DNA of 64,000 nucleotides from Caulobacter radicis (GTDB lineage: Bacteria; Pseudomonadota; Alphaproteobacteria; Caulobacterales; Caulobacteraceae): positions 372,001 through 436,000 of the forward strand of contig NZ_QDKO01000009.1 in the NCBI RefSeq assembly GCF_003094615.1, written 5' to 3'. A program made the position numbers and the translations under genes. The number at the start of each line of letters is the position of its first letter. The first letter of the stretch is position 1. The notes under the pieces were generated by a model. The model was not told the origin of the DNA. It worked only from the letters and a program-made list of their open reading frames with translations, and searched no databases. Of the stretch, positions 8,809 to 17,819 are shown in pieces.

Positions 8809-11800
8809 ATGTCGCGTAAGCTTCTGATCCTCTCGGCCGCCGCCCTGCCGATGCTGCTGCACGCCGCCCAAGCGGCCGCGGAGACGGAAGTCACCAGCAG
8901 CAGCCGCACGACGCCGATCGCCACCTCGACGGCCGCCAGCGGCGCGGCCGACGACGTCAAGGTCACGACCGACGGGGTGATCACCTATGCTTCCGAAGGC
9001 CCGATCGTCACGGTCGACAGCAGCAACACCCTGACCAACAACGGCACGCTGAAGAGCACGGACGTCTCCAACTCGACGGGCGTCCTGATCAACGGCGGCG
9101 TCACCTCGACGGTGACCAACGGCGGCACGATCAGCCTGACCGAGGACTACGACTACGTCGATAGCGACAGCGACGGCGACTACGATGGCCAGTTCGCTCT
9201 GGGGACCAACCGCTATGGCATTCGCCTGACCGGCTCGGGCGACTACACCGGCACGATCGAGAACACCGGCACGATCACCATCGAGGGCAACAACTCGGGC
9301 GGGATCATGCTGGGATCGTCGGTGATCGGCGACATCCTCAATTCCGGCTCGATCTCGGTGACCGGCGACAATGGGTATGGCGTCCGCAACACCGCCAAGG
9401 TGACGGGCAACATCGTCAGCGACGGCTCGATCAGCGTGCTGGGCGCCAATAGCGTGGGCCTGGCGGTCGACGGCGAGGTCGACGGCTCGGTCATCGTCCA
9501 GGGCACGATCACCGCCACCGGCTATCGCTACACCAGCCGCTACACCGATCCCGACGACGAGGCGCTGCTGGACGCCGACGACCTGCTGCAGGGCGGCTCG
9601 GCGGTGAAGATCACCAGCAACGTCTCCAAGGGCCTGGTGCTGGACGCCCCGCCCGAGGACACCAACGACGACACCTCAGACGACGAGGACGGCGACGGCG
9701 TCACCGACAGCGACGAGGGCACGGCGGCCGTCTACGTCTATGGCGGCGCGCCGGCGATCCAGATCGGCTCCGACAGCCAGGCGATCACCCTCGGCTCGGC
9801 CGGGGAGGGGATCTACGACTACGGCCTCGTCATCCGCGGCTCGGTCGGCGCTTATGGCGTCCATGCGGGCGTGGCGGCCACCGGCGTGCAGATCGGCGGC
9901 TCGGCCGGCTACGAGACCCTGGTCACCAACGGGATCAACCTGGAAGGCTCGATCTCGGCCAGCGCCTACGAGGCCGACGCCATGGGCCTGCACCTGACCT
10001 CGGGCGCCATCGCCTCGATCCTCAACAACAGCGGCGCGCTCAGCGGCTCGGTCGAGGCCGAGGGAAGCTCGAACGCCTACGCCCTGCTGATCGACGCCGG
10101 GGCGACCATGAACTCGGTCGTCAACAGCGGCAGCATCGTCGCCACCCTGTCGGGCGAGACCGGCAACGCCAACGCCATCGTCGACAATTCCGGCACGCTG
10201 ACCAGCATCACCAACACCGGCGCGATCGCCGCGTATGTGGTCGCCACCGACGACGACTACGACACCGACGACAGCGATACAGACGCCACGAACGAGACGG
10301 TCACCGGCAAGGCGATCGCCATCAACCTGAAGGCCAACACCACCGGCGTCACCATCACCCAGACCGGAGTGAACGACGGCGACGACGGCGACGACGGGGT
10401 GGCCGACACCGATACCGACGGCGACGGCGTGGACGACGCCGACGAGCCCTCGATCGTGGGCCAGGTGCTGCTGGGCTCGGGCGACGACACCCTGAACCTG
10501 CTGAACGGCACGCTCTATGGCGACATGTCGTTCGGCGACGGCGCCGACACCCTGAACATCGACGGCACGGCCTATGCGATCGGCGGCCTCTACGACAGCG
10601 ATGGCAAGCTCTCGATCAACATCGGCAACGGCGGCCTGCTGATCACGAACCCCGACACCATCAAGGCCACCAGCCTGAACCTGGGGTCGGAAAGCACTTT
10701 GGTGTTCACGGTCGATCCCAACGCCGGGACCTCGACCCAGCTGGTGGTCGACACCGCCACCATCGCCAGCGGCGCCAACCTGGGCCTCGTGTTCAATAAC
10801 CTGCTGACCGACGCCAGCACCTTCAAGGTGATCTCGGCCGGGACGCTGACGGCCGGCGAGATCGACCAGGACCTGCTGGGCGACGCGCCCTACCTCTATG
10901 TCGCCGAGGCCCGCACCCAGGACAACGACGTCCTGATCGACGTGCGCCGCCGCACGGCCGCCGAGGCCGGCATGACCACCGGCCAGACCGCGGCCTATGA
11001 CGCGACCTTCGCCGCGCTTAGCGCCAACGAGGACATCGCCAGCGCCTTCCTCAGCCAGTCGACCAGCGACGGCTTCTACAATCTCTACAATCAGATGCTG
11101 CCCAGCACCGGCGAGGGGATGTTCTCGACCCTGCAGGCCGTGCAGCAGCAGATCTCCGCCTCGACCGCCATTCGCCCGGACGGCCAGGACCGCTACGGTC
11201 CCGACAGCGTCTGGGTGCAGGAGATCAACAGCCTGGTGCGCATCGAGGACGGCGAGAACCTGGGCTCGGACACCAAGGCCACGGGCATGGTCGCCGGCTA
11301 CGAGGCCATGGGCGACGCCGGCGGGGCCCTGGGCGTGACCCTGGCCTTCGCCAGCCTGGAAGAGAAGGACACCGCCGCCAAGGTCGGCGAGGAGACCACC
11401 GCCTCGCTGTTCCAGGCCGGGACCTATTGGCGCCGGTCGGTGGGCGGCTGGCGCTTCAACCTGGGCGGAAGCCTTGGCTACATCCGCTTCAACGGCGACC
11501 GCAGCTTCATCAGCGAGGACGTCGACAGCGACGGCTACTCGGACGTCGCGATCACCAACACCGCCTCGTGGAACGGCTTCACCGCCAACGCCTTCGCCGG
11601 CGTCGGCTACGAGCACAAGTTCGGCCGCAACTACATCCGACCCGAGGCGCGCCTCGACTACGTCTACCTGTGGGAAGGCGAGCGCAAGGAGCACGGCGGC
11701 GGCGAGGGTTTCGACCAGACGGTGGCATCGCGCAAGTTCGACAACCTGTCGGGCGACATCGGCGTCGCCTTCGGCCGCGAGTTCGGCAAGGAGGTCTGGG

Positions 11801-12048
11801 TCCGTCCGGAAGTCCGCGTCGGCTACCGCAAGACCCTGGCCGGCAAGTACGCCGACACCACGGCCTGGTACTCGGGCGGCACGCCGTTCACGATCCTGGG
11901 CAATTCGGCGCGCACCGACGCTGTGACGCTGAATCTCGCCCTGCGCGCCGGTTCCGACCTTTCCTATTTCGCCCTGGAGGGCGGGGCCGAGGCCTCGCGT
12001 CGCCAGACCCGTTATTCGGCCCGGCTTGTCGGCCGGGCGATGTTCTGA
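8809..12048 (+). CDS. Large autotransporter (type Va secretion) with acidic DxDxDG repeats
   Basis: A 1079-residue protein with a signal peptide (MSRKLLILSAAALPMLLHAA, cleavage near AQA/AAE), a long passenger rich in G, S, T and N repeats of the 'NTGTITIEGNNSGG' type that predicts a beta-helix, and a C-terminal 12-strand autotransporter domain from about residue 800 ending in the usual aromatic residue (GRAMF). Acidic motifs DSDSDGDYDG (about 120), DDEDGDGVTDSDEG (about 290) and DTDTDGDGVDDADE (about 530) look like calcium-binding thrombospondin type 3-like loops. The barrel inserts in the outer membrane and displays the passenger. Adhesin or matrix role is likely but not shown. A response regulator begins 8 bp after its stop. 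Confidence 0.85.
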   Translation: MSRKLLILSAAALPMLLHAAQAAAETEVTSSSRTTPIATSTAASGAADDVKVTTDGVITYASEGPIVTVDSSNTLTNNGTLKSTDVSNSTGVLINGGVTSTVTNGGTISLTEDYDYVDSDSDGDYDGQFALGTNRYGIRLTGSGDYTGTIENTGTITIEGNNSGGIMLGSSVIGDILNSGSISVTGDNGYGVRNTAKVTGNIVSDGSISVLGANSVGLAVDGEVDGSVIVQGTITATGYRYTSRYTDPDDEALLDADDLLQGGSAVKITSNVSKGLVLDAPPEDTNDDTSDDEDGDGVTDSDEGTAAVYVYGGAPAIQIGSDSQAITLGSAGEGIYDYGLVIRGSVGAYGVHAGVAATGVQIGGSAGYETLVTNGINLEGSISASAYEADAMGLHLTSGAIASILNNSGALSGSVEAEGSSNAYALLIDAGATMNSVVNSGSIVATLSGETGNANAIVDNSGTLTSITNTGAIAAYVVATDDDYDTDDSDTDATNETVTGKAIAINLKANTTGVTITQTGVNDGDDGDDGVADTDTDGDGVDDADEPSIVGQVLLGSGDDTLNLLNGTLYGDMSFGDGADTLNIDGTAYAIGGLYDSDGKLSINIGNGGLLITNPDTIKATSLNLGSESTLVFTVDPNAGTSTQLVVDTATIASGANLGLVFNNLLTDASTFKVISAGTLTAGEIDQDLLGDAPYLYVAEARTQDNDVLIDVRRRTAAEAGMTTGQTAAYDATFAALSANEDIASAFLSQSTSDGFYNLYNQMLPSTGEGMFSTLQAVQQQISASTAIRPDGQDRYGPDSVWVQEINSLVRIEDGENLGSDTKATGMVAGYEAMGDAGGALGVTLAFASLEEKDTAAKVGEETTASLFQAGTYWRRSVGGWRFNLGGSLGYIRFNGDRSFISEDVDSDGYSDVAITNTASWNGFTANAFAGVGYEHKFGRNYIRPEARLDYVYLWEGERKEHGGGEGFDQTVASRKFDNLSGDIGVAFGREFGKEVWVRPEVRVGYRKTLAGKYADTTAWYSGGTPFTILGNSARTDAVTLNLALRAGSDLSYFALEGGAEASRRQTRYSARLVGRAMF

Positions 12049-12056
12049 GAACGCCC

Positions 12057-12782
12057 GTGAGACCCCGCCTGCTCATCGTCGACCCCGACGTCGACTCCCG
12101 CGCCGCCATCACCGCCCTGCTGGGCCGGTTCGACCTGGAAGTGCTCGAAGCCGCCTCGGCCCGCGAGATGGACCAGATCCTGGGCCGCACCCAGATCGAG
12201 CTGGTCGTCATGGACATCCTGCTGCCAGACGAGGCCGGCCTGTCGGTCTGCGCCCGGCTGCGACGCCTCAACCCCGCCCCGGGCGTGGTGGTGGTCAGCG
12301 CCGTCGACGACGAGAGCGACGTGGTCGTTGGCCTGGAGATGGGCGTCGACGACTATATCGCCAAGCCGTTCCGGCCGCGCGAGACCGCCGCCCGCATCCG
12401 CGCCGCGGTGCGCAGGCGCCAGGCCTGGCGCGCGCCCGAGCCGGTGGCCGCCCCGCCGGTCTACCAGTTCAGCGGCTGGCGGCTGAACGTGGCCACCCAC
12501 GAGCTGTTCGACCCGCGCGGCGACTCGGTGAACCTGTCCTCGGCCGAGTTCCTGGTGCTGTGGACCCTGGTGGCCAAGCCCCAGCAGATCCTGACCCGCG
12601 ACCAGTTGCAGCAAGGCCCGCCCGAGGCCCGCAGCAAGGCGCCGCCGCAGCAGATCAACGTCACCATCAGCCGCCTGCGCAGCAAGCTGCGCCGCGCCGA
12701 GGGCGGCGCCCAGATGGTGCGCACCGTGCGCCATGCGGGCTACATGTTCGCGCCGCGGGTGGACCGGGTGCACGCTGACTGA
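12057..12782 (+). CDS. OmpR/PhoB-family response regulator
   Basis: A 241-residue protein starting at GTG 12057, 8 bp after the autotransporter stop. The receiver domain (about residues 4-115) keeps the acidic pocket (LLIVDPDVDS), the phosphorylated Asp in VVMDILLPDEAG (about residue 52), the switch Ser in VVSAVDDESD and the Lys in YIAKPF. A winged-helix DNA-binding domain fills the C-terminal half (FLVLWTLVAKPQQILTRDQL and the closing VRTVRHAGYMF). No histidine kinase is adjacent, so it is an orphan here. Tight spacing behind the autotransporter suggests co-transcription and perhaps feedback control of that surface protein. Confidence 0.88.
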   Translation: MRPRLLIVDPDVDSRAAITALLGRFDLEVLEAASAREMDQILGRTQIELVVMDILLPDEAGLSVCARLRRLNPAPGVVVVSAVDDESDVVVGLEMGVDDYIAKPFRPRETAARIRAAVRRRQAWRAPEPVAAPPVYQFSGWRLNVATHELFDPRGDSVNLSSAEFLVLWTLVAKPQQILTRDQLQQGPPEARSKAPPQQINVTISRLRSKLRRAEGGAQMVRTVRHAGYMFAPRVDRVHAD

Positions 12783-12788
12783 ATTAGA

Positions 12789-12920
12789 GAACCTCCCCCT
12801 GTGGGGGAGGTGATCGCGAAGCGATCGGTGGGGGGCGTGGCTGCGAAATCGGCAACAGCCCGGCAAGCTGAAAACTTCCCCCCACCGGCCTTCGGCCGCC
12901 TCCCCCACAGGGGGAGGTTC
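12789..12920. repeat. GC-rich palindromic repeat, type A, copy 1
   Basis: Runs from GAACCTCCCCCTGTGGGGGA to CCCCCACAGGGGGAGGTTC with internal GCGATCGGTGGGGGG and CCGGCCTTCGGCCGCC. It lies between the convergent response regulator and the exported hypothetical protein and can fold into a large structure. Confidence 0.85.
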
Positions 12921-12924
12921 CTAG

Positions 12925-13431
12925 TTACTTCTTCCTGACAAACACCAGGCTCTGGTCCGGCGGGCCGGGCTTTCCGTCGATGTCCTGCTCGACCAGGATG
13001 GTGTCGGGGGCGGTGACGCCGACGCGCATGCTCTGGCGGCGGCCGGTCTGGCCGTGGGTCATCACCGCCACGCTGGATTGACCGGTGCGCTCGACGCTGA
13101 GGGTCACGAAGTTGAAGTTGACCACGGCCCGGGTCGGCGCGCCGTCCAGGGTCGCGTCGGCGAACTGGATGGCGGCCACGCCCTCGTCGTCCTCCTCGAC
13201 CAGCGTCCAGGCGATCGCCTTGCCGTCGTCCTTGGTGATGTCGAGCTCGCCGCTGATCGGCGCGGTCCCGGTCAGGGCCTCGTTGAAGCGCGAGCGCGAC
13301 AGGTCCAGCGTCCACTTGCCGGCGACGCCCAGCGGCCCGGTGGCGGGCGCCTGAGCTTGGGCCAGGGCGGGGGCTGCGGCCAGCAGCAGGCCAAGGCCCG
13401 CGAGCGCGGCGGCGGCTTTGAGATGGGCCAT
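12925..13431 (-). CDS. Exported hypothetical protein
   Basis: A 168-residue protein with a clear Sec signal peptide (hydrophobic run ALAGLGLLLAAAPALAQAQ, cleavage near residue 25). The mature part is predicted mostly beta: GKWTLDLSRSRFN is followed by alternating strands and ends VEQDIDGKPGPPDQSLVFVRKK. The start resembles short secreted alphaproteobacterial proteins in which a GxWxLDxxxS motif opens a lipocalin-like barrel, but I cannot name a family. It is divergent from the M20 peptidase, with 151 bp between starts. Location is periplasmic or beyond. Confidence 0.7.
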   Translation of the reverse strand: MAHLKAAAALAGLGLLLAAAPALAQAQAPATGPLGVAGKWTLDLSRSRFNEALTGTAPISGELDITKDDGKAIAWTLVEEDDEGVAAIQFADATLDGAPTRAVVNFNFVTLSVERTGQSSVAVMTHGQTGRRQSMRVGVTAPDTILVEQDIDGKPGPPDQSLVFVRKK

Positions 13432-13582
13432 GGCGTGGGTTCCGGACGGGGTGGCTTACGAAGGGTCAATGTCGGGTCGCGAGCAGCGTTCGTCCAGAGG
13501 CGGCCGCCAGATCATTTGGGGATTGCCAAGCGCGCCGCCGCCCCGTTCTGGTCGGGGCCACCTGGAATCGGAGCCTTCGCCC

Positions 13583-14896
13583 ATGCGCCGTCTGTCGCGT
13601 TCGATGCTGTTCGCCGCCTCGCTGTTCGCGGCCGGCGCCCTCTACGGCCCAGAGGCCGAGGCCGCCGAGAAGACCGACACCTCGGTCAAGGCCGTGCAGA
13701 AGATCGTCGGCGGCCCGGGCTTCAAGGCCGCGGTCAGGCAGCTGGACGCGGACTACGACCGCACCGTCGCCGACATCGTCACCCTGACCGAGATCCCCGC
13801 GCCGCCCTTCAAGGAAGAGCAGCGCGCCAAGGCCTATCTGGAAATGCTCAAGGCCGTGGGGTTGAGCGACGTCGAGATGGACGCCGAGGGCAACGTCATG
13901 GGCGTGCGGGCCGGAACGGCGACCAAGGGCAAGGGCCCGTTCGTGGTCATCGCCGCCCACCTCGACACCGTCTTCCCCGAAGGCACCGACGTGAAGGTCA
14001 AGCGCGAGGGGACCAAGCTGTCGGCCCCCGGCATCGGCGACGACACCCGCTCGCTGGCCGTGCTGCTGGCCTATGTGCGGGCCATGGACGCGGCCAAGAT
14101 CAAGACCAAGGCCGACATCCTGTTCGTCGGCAATGTGGGCGAGGAGGGGTCGGGCGACCTGCGCGGGGTCAAGCACCTCTTCACCAAGGGCAAGTACCAG
14201 GGCCGGATCAGCGCCTTCTTCTCGATGGACGGCTCGGACCCCTCGCGCATCGTCGACCGGGGCGTCGGCTCCAAGCGCTATCGCGTCACCTTCAAGGGGC
14301 CGGGCGGCCACAGCTATGGCGCGTTCGGCGTCGTCAACCCGATGACGGCCATGGCCCAGTCGGTGGTCGACCTCTATGCGGTCAAGCCGCCGGCCGATCC
14401 CAAGACCACCTATTCGGCCAGCGTGGTGGGCGGGGGCACCTCGGTGAACTCGATTCCCAACCAGATCTTCCTGGAGTTCGACATGCGCTCGGAAAGCGCC
14501 GCCGAGCTGGCCAAGCTGGACCAGACCTTCATCGGCATCCTCGACAAGGCCGTGGCCGGCGAGAACGCCGCCCGCTCGACCAAGCCGGGCGTCATTTCCT
14601 ACGACGCCAAGGTGATCGGCGAGCGCCCGGCCGGCGGGACCGATCCCAAGGCGGCCATCGTCGCGGCCACGGCGGCGGCGATCTCGGCCCTGGGCTTCAC
14701 GCCCGAGCACGAGGCCTCGTCCACCGACGCCAACCTGCCCATGAGCTTGGGGATCCCCGCCATCACCATCGGCGCCGGCGGCAAGGGCGGCCGCGCCCAC
14801 GCCCTGGACGAGTGGATCGACATCGAGAAGGCCCCGACGCTGAAGGGCATGCAGGTGGGGCTGGCGGCGCTCCTGGCCGTGGCGGGCGTGGAGTAG
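13583..14896 (+). CDS. Exported M20-family zinc metallopeptidase
   Basis: A 437-residue protein with a signal peptide (RSMLFAASLFAAGALYG) and the full M20 ligand set: His in AAHLDTVFPEGT, bridging Asp in GIGDDTRSLAVLLAY, catalytic Glu pair in NVGEEGSGDLRG and the terminal His in GRAHALDEW. The dimerisation lid (about residues 230-330) is present with SIPNQIFLEFDMRSES. Family members cleave dipeptides, acetylated amino acids or tripeptides; substrate is not clear. The ATG at 13583 has GGAG nine bases upstream; a longer frame from 13418 is unlikely because the signal peptide starts at this Met. Being exported is unusual for M20 enzymes and suggests periplasmic peptide scavenging. Confidence 0.82.
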   Translation: MRRLSRSMLFAASLFAAGALYGPEAEAAEKTDTSVKAVQKIVGGPGFKAAVRQLDADYDRTVADIVTLTEIPAPPFKEEQRAKAYLEMLKAVGLSDVEMDAEGNVMGVRAGTATKGKGPFVVIAAHLDTVFPEGTDVKVKREGTKLSAPGIGDDTRSLAVLLAYVRAMDAAKIKTKADILFVGNVGEEGSGDLRGVKHLFTKGKYQGRISAFFSMDGSDPSRIVDRGVGSKRYRVTFKGPGGHSYGAFGVVNPMTAMAQSVVDLYAVKPPADPKTTYSASVVGGGTSVNSIPNQIFLEFDMRSESAAELAKLDQTFIGILDKAVAGENAARSTKPGVISYDAKVIGERPAGGTDPKAAIVAATAAAISALGFTPEHEASSTDANLPMSLGIPAITIGAGGKGGRAHALDEWIDIEKAPTLKGMQVGLAALLAVAGVE

Positions 14897-14898
14897 TC

Positions 14899-15023
14899 GA
14901 ACCTCACCCTGTGGGGGAGGCGATTGCGGGAGCGATCGGTGGGGGGGGGTGAGTTTCCAGCGCAGCGGAAGCTGAAAACGGCCCCCCTCCGGCCCTTTGG
15001 GCCACCTCCCCCAGAGGGGGATG
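14899..15023. repeat. GC-rich palindromic repeat, type A, copy 2
   Basis: A diverged copy (GAACCTCACCCTGTGGGGGA at the left, CCTCCCCCAGAGGGGGA at the right) between the convergent M20 peptidase and the flagellar operon end. Confidence 0.8.
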
Positions 15024-15032
15024 ATCTGCCGA

Positions 15033-15485
15033 TCAGGCCTTCCGGTTCAGGGTGATCGCCGTGGCGTTGTTGGCGTAGCCGGCGCCGTGGGCGCTGGGGC
15101 CGTAGCCGGCGGCTTGCGGGCGTTGGGCGGCGATCTCGTTGGCGACGGCGCGGACGAGGCCTTCGGTGACGGTCTTGGCGGCGGCGATGGCGCGCGACTG
15201 GCGGGCCAGCACGGCGTCGAAGGCCTCGGTGGCGCGGACCAGGCGGCGGCGACGGTCGGGCGTGGCGGCCTGCACCAGGGCGACATTGCCGCGCACCCGC
15301 GCCGACTCGTGGCGATAGACATTGGCCAGCTTGGCCGTCTCCTCGACGTGGCGGGCGGCCTCGTGCGGGCGGCGGGCCTCGAAGGCGGTGGCCTGCTTGG
15401 CGATCAGGTCGGTCAGGCGCTCGGTCAGGATGATCAGCTGTTCGACGCGCTCGTCCGAGGGAGAGAGTGAGGCGGAGCTCATCAT
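15033..15485 (-). CDS. flbY: Flagellar protein FlbY / FlgN-like chaperone
   Basis: A 150-residue helical protein, third in the operon flgI-cheL-flbY, overlapping the cheL stop by an ATGATGA junction. The N-terminal half (VEQLIILTERLTDLIAKQATAFEARRPHEAARHV) looks like a FlgN-type helical hairpin, which in other bacteria chaperones hook-filament junction proteins before export. The C-terminus is flexible. Gene order matches the Caulobacter flgI cluster, where the third gene is called flbY. The symbol comes from this synteny and from memory of the cluster rather than from a diagnostic motif. Confidence 0.65.
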   Translation of the reverse strand: MMSSASLSPSDERVEQLIILTERLTDLIAKQATAFEARRPHEAARHVEETAKLANVYRHESARVRGNVALVQAATPDRRRRLVRATEAFDAVLARQSRAIAAAKTVTEGLVRAVANEIAAQRPQAAGYGPSAHGAGYANNATAITLNRKA

Positions 15486-15817
15486 TGGGCGACCTCCTGC
15501 AGGCCTTGCATCTTCAGCATCTCGCGCTGGACGGTGGCCGAGACGCCGACGCCGCCGGACTTGGTCACTTCCTTGGCCATGGCGTCGGTCAGCAGCGACT
15601 TGAACATCTCCTCGCCCTGGCCGCCGCCGAACGGTTCGGGCGTCTTCACGCCCTCGAACATCGACTGCATCATCACCGACAGGAACGAGGACTCGAACTT
15701 GTCGGCCGTCTCCTTGATCTTGCCGCGCTTGAGCAGCTCGGCGGCCGAGCTGGCGGTGGGGCCAGTGCTGGCGGTCAGGCCGGTGATCGGCGGCGAGGTG
15801 ATGGAGAAGGCGCTCAT
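15482..15817 (-). CDS. cheL: Rod-binding protein CheL (FlgJ N-terminal-domain family)
   Basis: A 111-residue protein matching the rod-binding domain of FlgJ without its muramidase half. Family-typical segments are KETADKFESSFLSVMMQSMFEGV, FGGGQGEEMFKSLLTDAMAKEV and the closing GVSATVQREMLKMQGLQEV. In alphaproteobacteria such stand-alone domains, often annotated CheL, help assemble the flagellar rod and P-ring in the periplasm. The ATG at 15817 overlaps the flgI stop (TGATG), indicating translational coupling. Confidence 0.85.
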   Translation of the reverse strand: MSAFSITSPPITGLTASTGPTASSAAELLKRGKIKETADKFESSFLSVMMQSMFEGVKTPEPFGGGQGEEMFKSLLTDAMAKEVTKSGGVGVSATVQREMLKMQGLQEVAQ

Positions 15818-16932
15818 CACATCACCTCGATGTCGGCTTGCAGGGCGCCGGCGGCCTTCACCGCCTGCAGGATGGTGATCATGTCGCGCGGGGTGACGCC
15901 CAGGGCGTTGAGGCCGCCGACCAGGCTCTTGAGCGACGCGCCGCCGCCGAGCGTGATCAGCTTCTTGCCCTTTTCCTCGTCGATGCTGATCGCCGATTGC
16001 GGGACCACCGTGGTGCGGCCCTGGCTGAACGGGGCGGGCTGGCTGACGGCCGGGGTTTCCTGGACCGAGATGGTCAGGTTGCCCTGGGCGATGGCCACCT
16101 GGCTGATGCGGACGTCGTCGCCCATCACCACCACGCCGTTGACCTCGTCGATGATCACCTTGGCCGGGCCGTCGGGCTCGACTTCCAGGTTCTCGATGGC
16201 GGTCACGAAGCTGATCATGTCCATGCCGGCCGGCGAGCGGATGGCGACGATGGTCGGGTTCTGGGCCTGGGCGCAGCCCGGGTACTTGGCGTTGATGGCG
16301 TCGGCGATGCGGCGCGAGGTCGTGAAGTCGGGGTTGCGCAGCGACAGGCGCAGTTCCGTCATGGCCACCATCTGGAAGCCGGTCTCGCGCTCGACGTCGG
16401 CGCCGGCGGCGATGCGGCCGGCGGTCGGCACGCCGCGGCTGATCGAGCTGCCCGAGGCGCCGCCGGCCGAGACGGCGCCGGTCTGCACCTGGCCTTGGGC
16501 GACGGCGTAGGTCTGGCCGTCGGCGCCTTGCAGCGCGGTGACCATCAGGGTGCCGCCCTGCAGGCTCTTGGCGTCGCCCATGGCCGAGACCGAGACGTCG
16601 ATCTTCGCGCCGGCGCCGGCGAAGGCGGGCAGCTTGGCGGTGACCATGACGGCCGCGGCGTTCTTGGCGTTGAGGTTGGCGTCGCGGATGTTGACGCCCT
16701 GGCGCTCCAGCAGCGACTCCATGCTCTGCTTGGTCATCGGCGCGTTGCGCAGGCTGTCGCCCGTGCCGTTGAGGCCCACGACGATGCCGTAGCCGATCAG
16801 GTGGTTATCGCGCACGCCTTCGACGGCGACGATGTCCTTGATCCGCGACTTGGCGGCGGCCGGACCGGCGACGACGACGGCGGCGGCGAGGGCCAGGCCG
16901 GCAAGAACGGAGCTGAAAAGTGAACGACGCAT
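15817..16932 (-). CDS. flgI: Flagellar P-ring protein FlgI
   Basis: A 371-residue protein with a signal peptide (LFSSVLAGLALAAAVVVAGPAAA) followed by SRIKDIVAVEGVRDNHLIGYGIVVGLNGTGDSL, the unmistakable N-terminus of mature FlgI. The P-ring forms the bushing of the basal body in the peptidoglycan layer. The ATG at 16932 puts the signal peptide at the N-terminus; the frame continues upstream but without sense. A sigma-54-type promoter lies 40-55 bp before the start, as expected for a class III flagellar gene in Caulobacter. It heads the flgI-cheL-flbY operon and is divergent from fliX. Confidence 0.95.
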   Translation of the reverse strand: MRRSLFSSVLAGLALAAAVVVAGPAAAKSRIKDIVAVEGVRDNHLIGYGIVVGLNGTGDSLRNAPMTKQSMESLLERQGVNIRDANLNAKNAAAVMVTAKLPAFAGAGAKIDVSVSAMGDAKSLQGGTLMVTALQGADGQTYAVAQGQVQTGAVSAGGASGSSISRGVPTAGRIAAGADVERETGFQMVAMTELRLSLRNPDFTTSRRIADAINAKYPGCAQAQNPTIVAIRSPAGMDMISFVTAIENLEVEPDGPAKVIIDEVNGVVVMGDDVRISQVAIAQGNLTISVQETPAVSQPAPFSQGRTTVVPQSAISIDEEKGKKLITLGGGASLKSLVGGLNALGVTPRDMITILQAVKAAGALQADIEVM

Positions 16933-16970
16933 GGACTTCCACACCGAGGACGCAATTCCGTCGCGGCCCA

Positions 16971-16987
16971 TGCCAGAACCGGGCCAA
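16971..16987 (-). promoter_or_regulatory. Sigma-54-type promoter of flgI
   Basis: Read on the minus strand the site is TTGGCCCGGTTCTGGCA, with GG and GC dinucleotides exactly 10 bp apart, the -24/-12 spacing of RpoN promoters. It would start transcription near 16960, leaving a leader of about 28 nt. Confidence 0.7.
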
Positions 16988-17066
16988 CGGAAAAGGTGAG
17001 GAAAATCAATGATCAGGGCGGGCAAAAACGCCTGCGACAATCCTGTCCGGCAGATTCTGCCCGGCA

Positions 17067-17072
17067 TTAACC
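17067..17072. promoter_or_regulatory. Candidate CtrA half-site upstream of fliX
   Basis: TTAACC in TTAACCATA, about 96 bp before the fliX start. In Caulobacter, fliX is a class II gene under CtrA, whose sites contain TTAA(CC) halves. Only one clear half is visible, so this is tentative. Confidence 0.4.
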
Positions 17073-17167
17073 ATACCGCAAGCGGGCTTCTCGAATATGA
17101 GTTCTCATCGGGGAGCGCGACTCCCTATATGTAGGCGTACAAGACCAGCGGTGGAGCGACGGTCGTC

Positions 17168-17596
17168 ATGAAGGTTTCGAGCACGGGAGGCGTGGGCGCG
17201 GCTGGCGCATCACGCGCGCGGCCGACGGGCGGCGGGTCCAGCTTTTCGCTGCCTAGCGTCGGTGCGGCCGGCGGCGTCGCCGGAACCGCGGCGGCCGGCG
17301 GCCTGGCGGGCGTGGGCTCCCTGGACGCCCTGCTCGCCTTGCAAGCCAACATGGATCCGACCGAGCGCAAGCGCCGGGCGATCCGCCGGGCCGACGACAT
17401 CCTCGACATCCTCGACGGCCTGAAGATCGCCGTGCTGGACGGGGAGGTCTCGCCCAGCACCATCGACAAGCTCAAGCGGGCCGTTCGCGAGCATCGCGAA
17501 TCCGTCGACGATCCGAAATTGCAGAGCCTGCTCAACGAGATCGAGACCCGCGCCGCCGTCGAAGAGGCCAAGCTGGCCGTCATGCGCGGCGCGTGA
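17168..17596 (+). CDS. fliX: Flagellar assembly regulator FliX
   Basis: A 142-residue protein with a Gly/Ala-rich N-terminus (MKVSSTGGVGAAG...) and a conserved C-terminal half (ALQANMDPTERKRRAIRRAD, DILDILDGLKIAVLDGEVS) matching Caulobacter FliX. FliX partners with the sigma-54 activator FlbD and couples completion of the early basal body to class III/IV transcription; it also helps P-ring assembly. Divergence from flgI is the known Caulobacter arrangement. The ATG at 17168 follows a GGAG-containing leader. Confidence 0.93.
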   Translation: MKVSSTGGVGAAGASRARPTGGGSSFSLPSVGAAGGVAGTAAAGGLAGVGSLDALLALQANMDPTERKRRAIRRADDILDILDGLKIAVLDGEVSPSTIDKLKRAVREHRESVDDPKLQSLLNEIETRAAVEEAKLAVMRGA

Positions 17597-17819
17597 GGAA
17601 CGGCGGGATGGAACCTCTGGCCCTTTCCCGCGATTTTACAGCCCCGGTCGGCGCGGCGAAGCTCGCCGTAAGCGTGAGTCGCCGTCGCCCGCATGGGCCG
17701 TTCAAGGGCGCTCGCGCGCCTGAACGCGCCGCTCACGCGACGTTCATTGAACGGGGCTATCGTTTTGGTATAAGCACACCGCCCGCTGAGGGCGGAGTTC
17801 ATCGGGGCGTGAGGCGTTG

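Noticed and set aside
9676-11694. 672-codon minus-strand frame inside the autotransporter gene
   Set aside because: Antisense shadow of a repetitive GC-rich gene; the plus-strand product has signal peptide and barrel, whereas this one is a Val/Gly/Asp-rich chance product.
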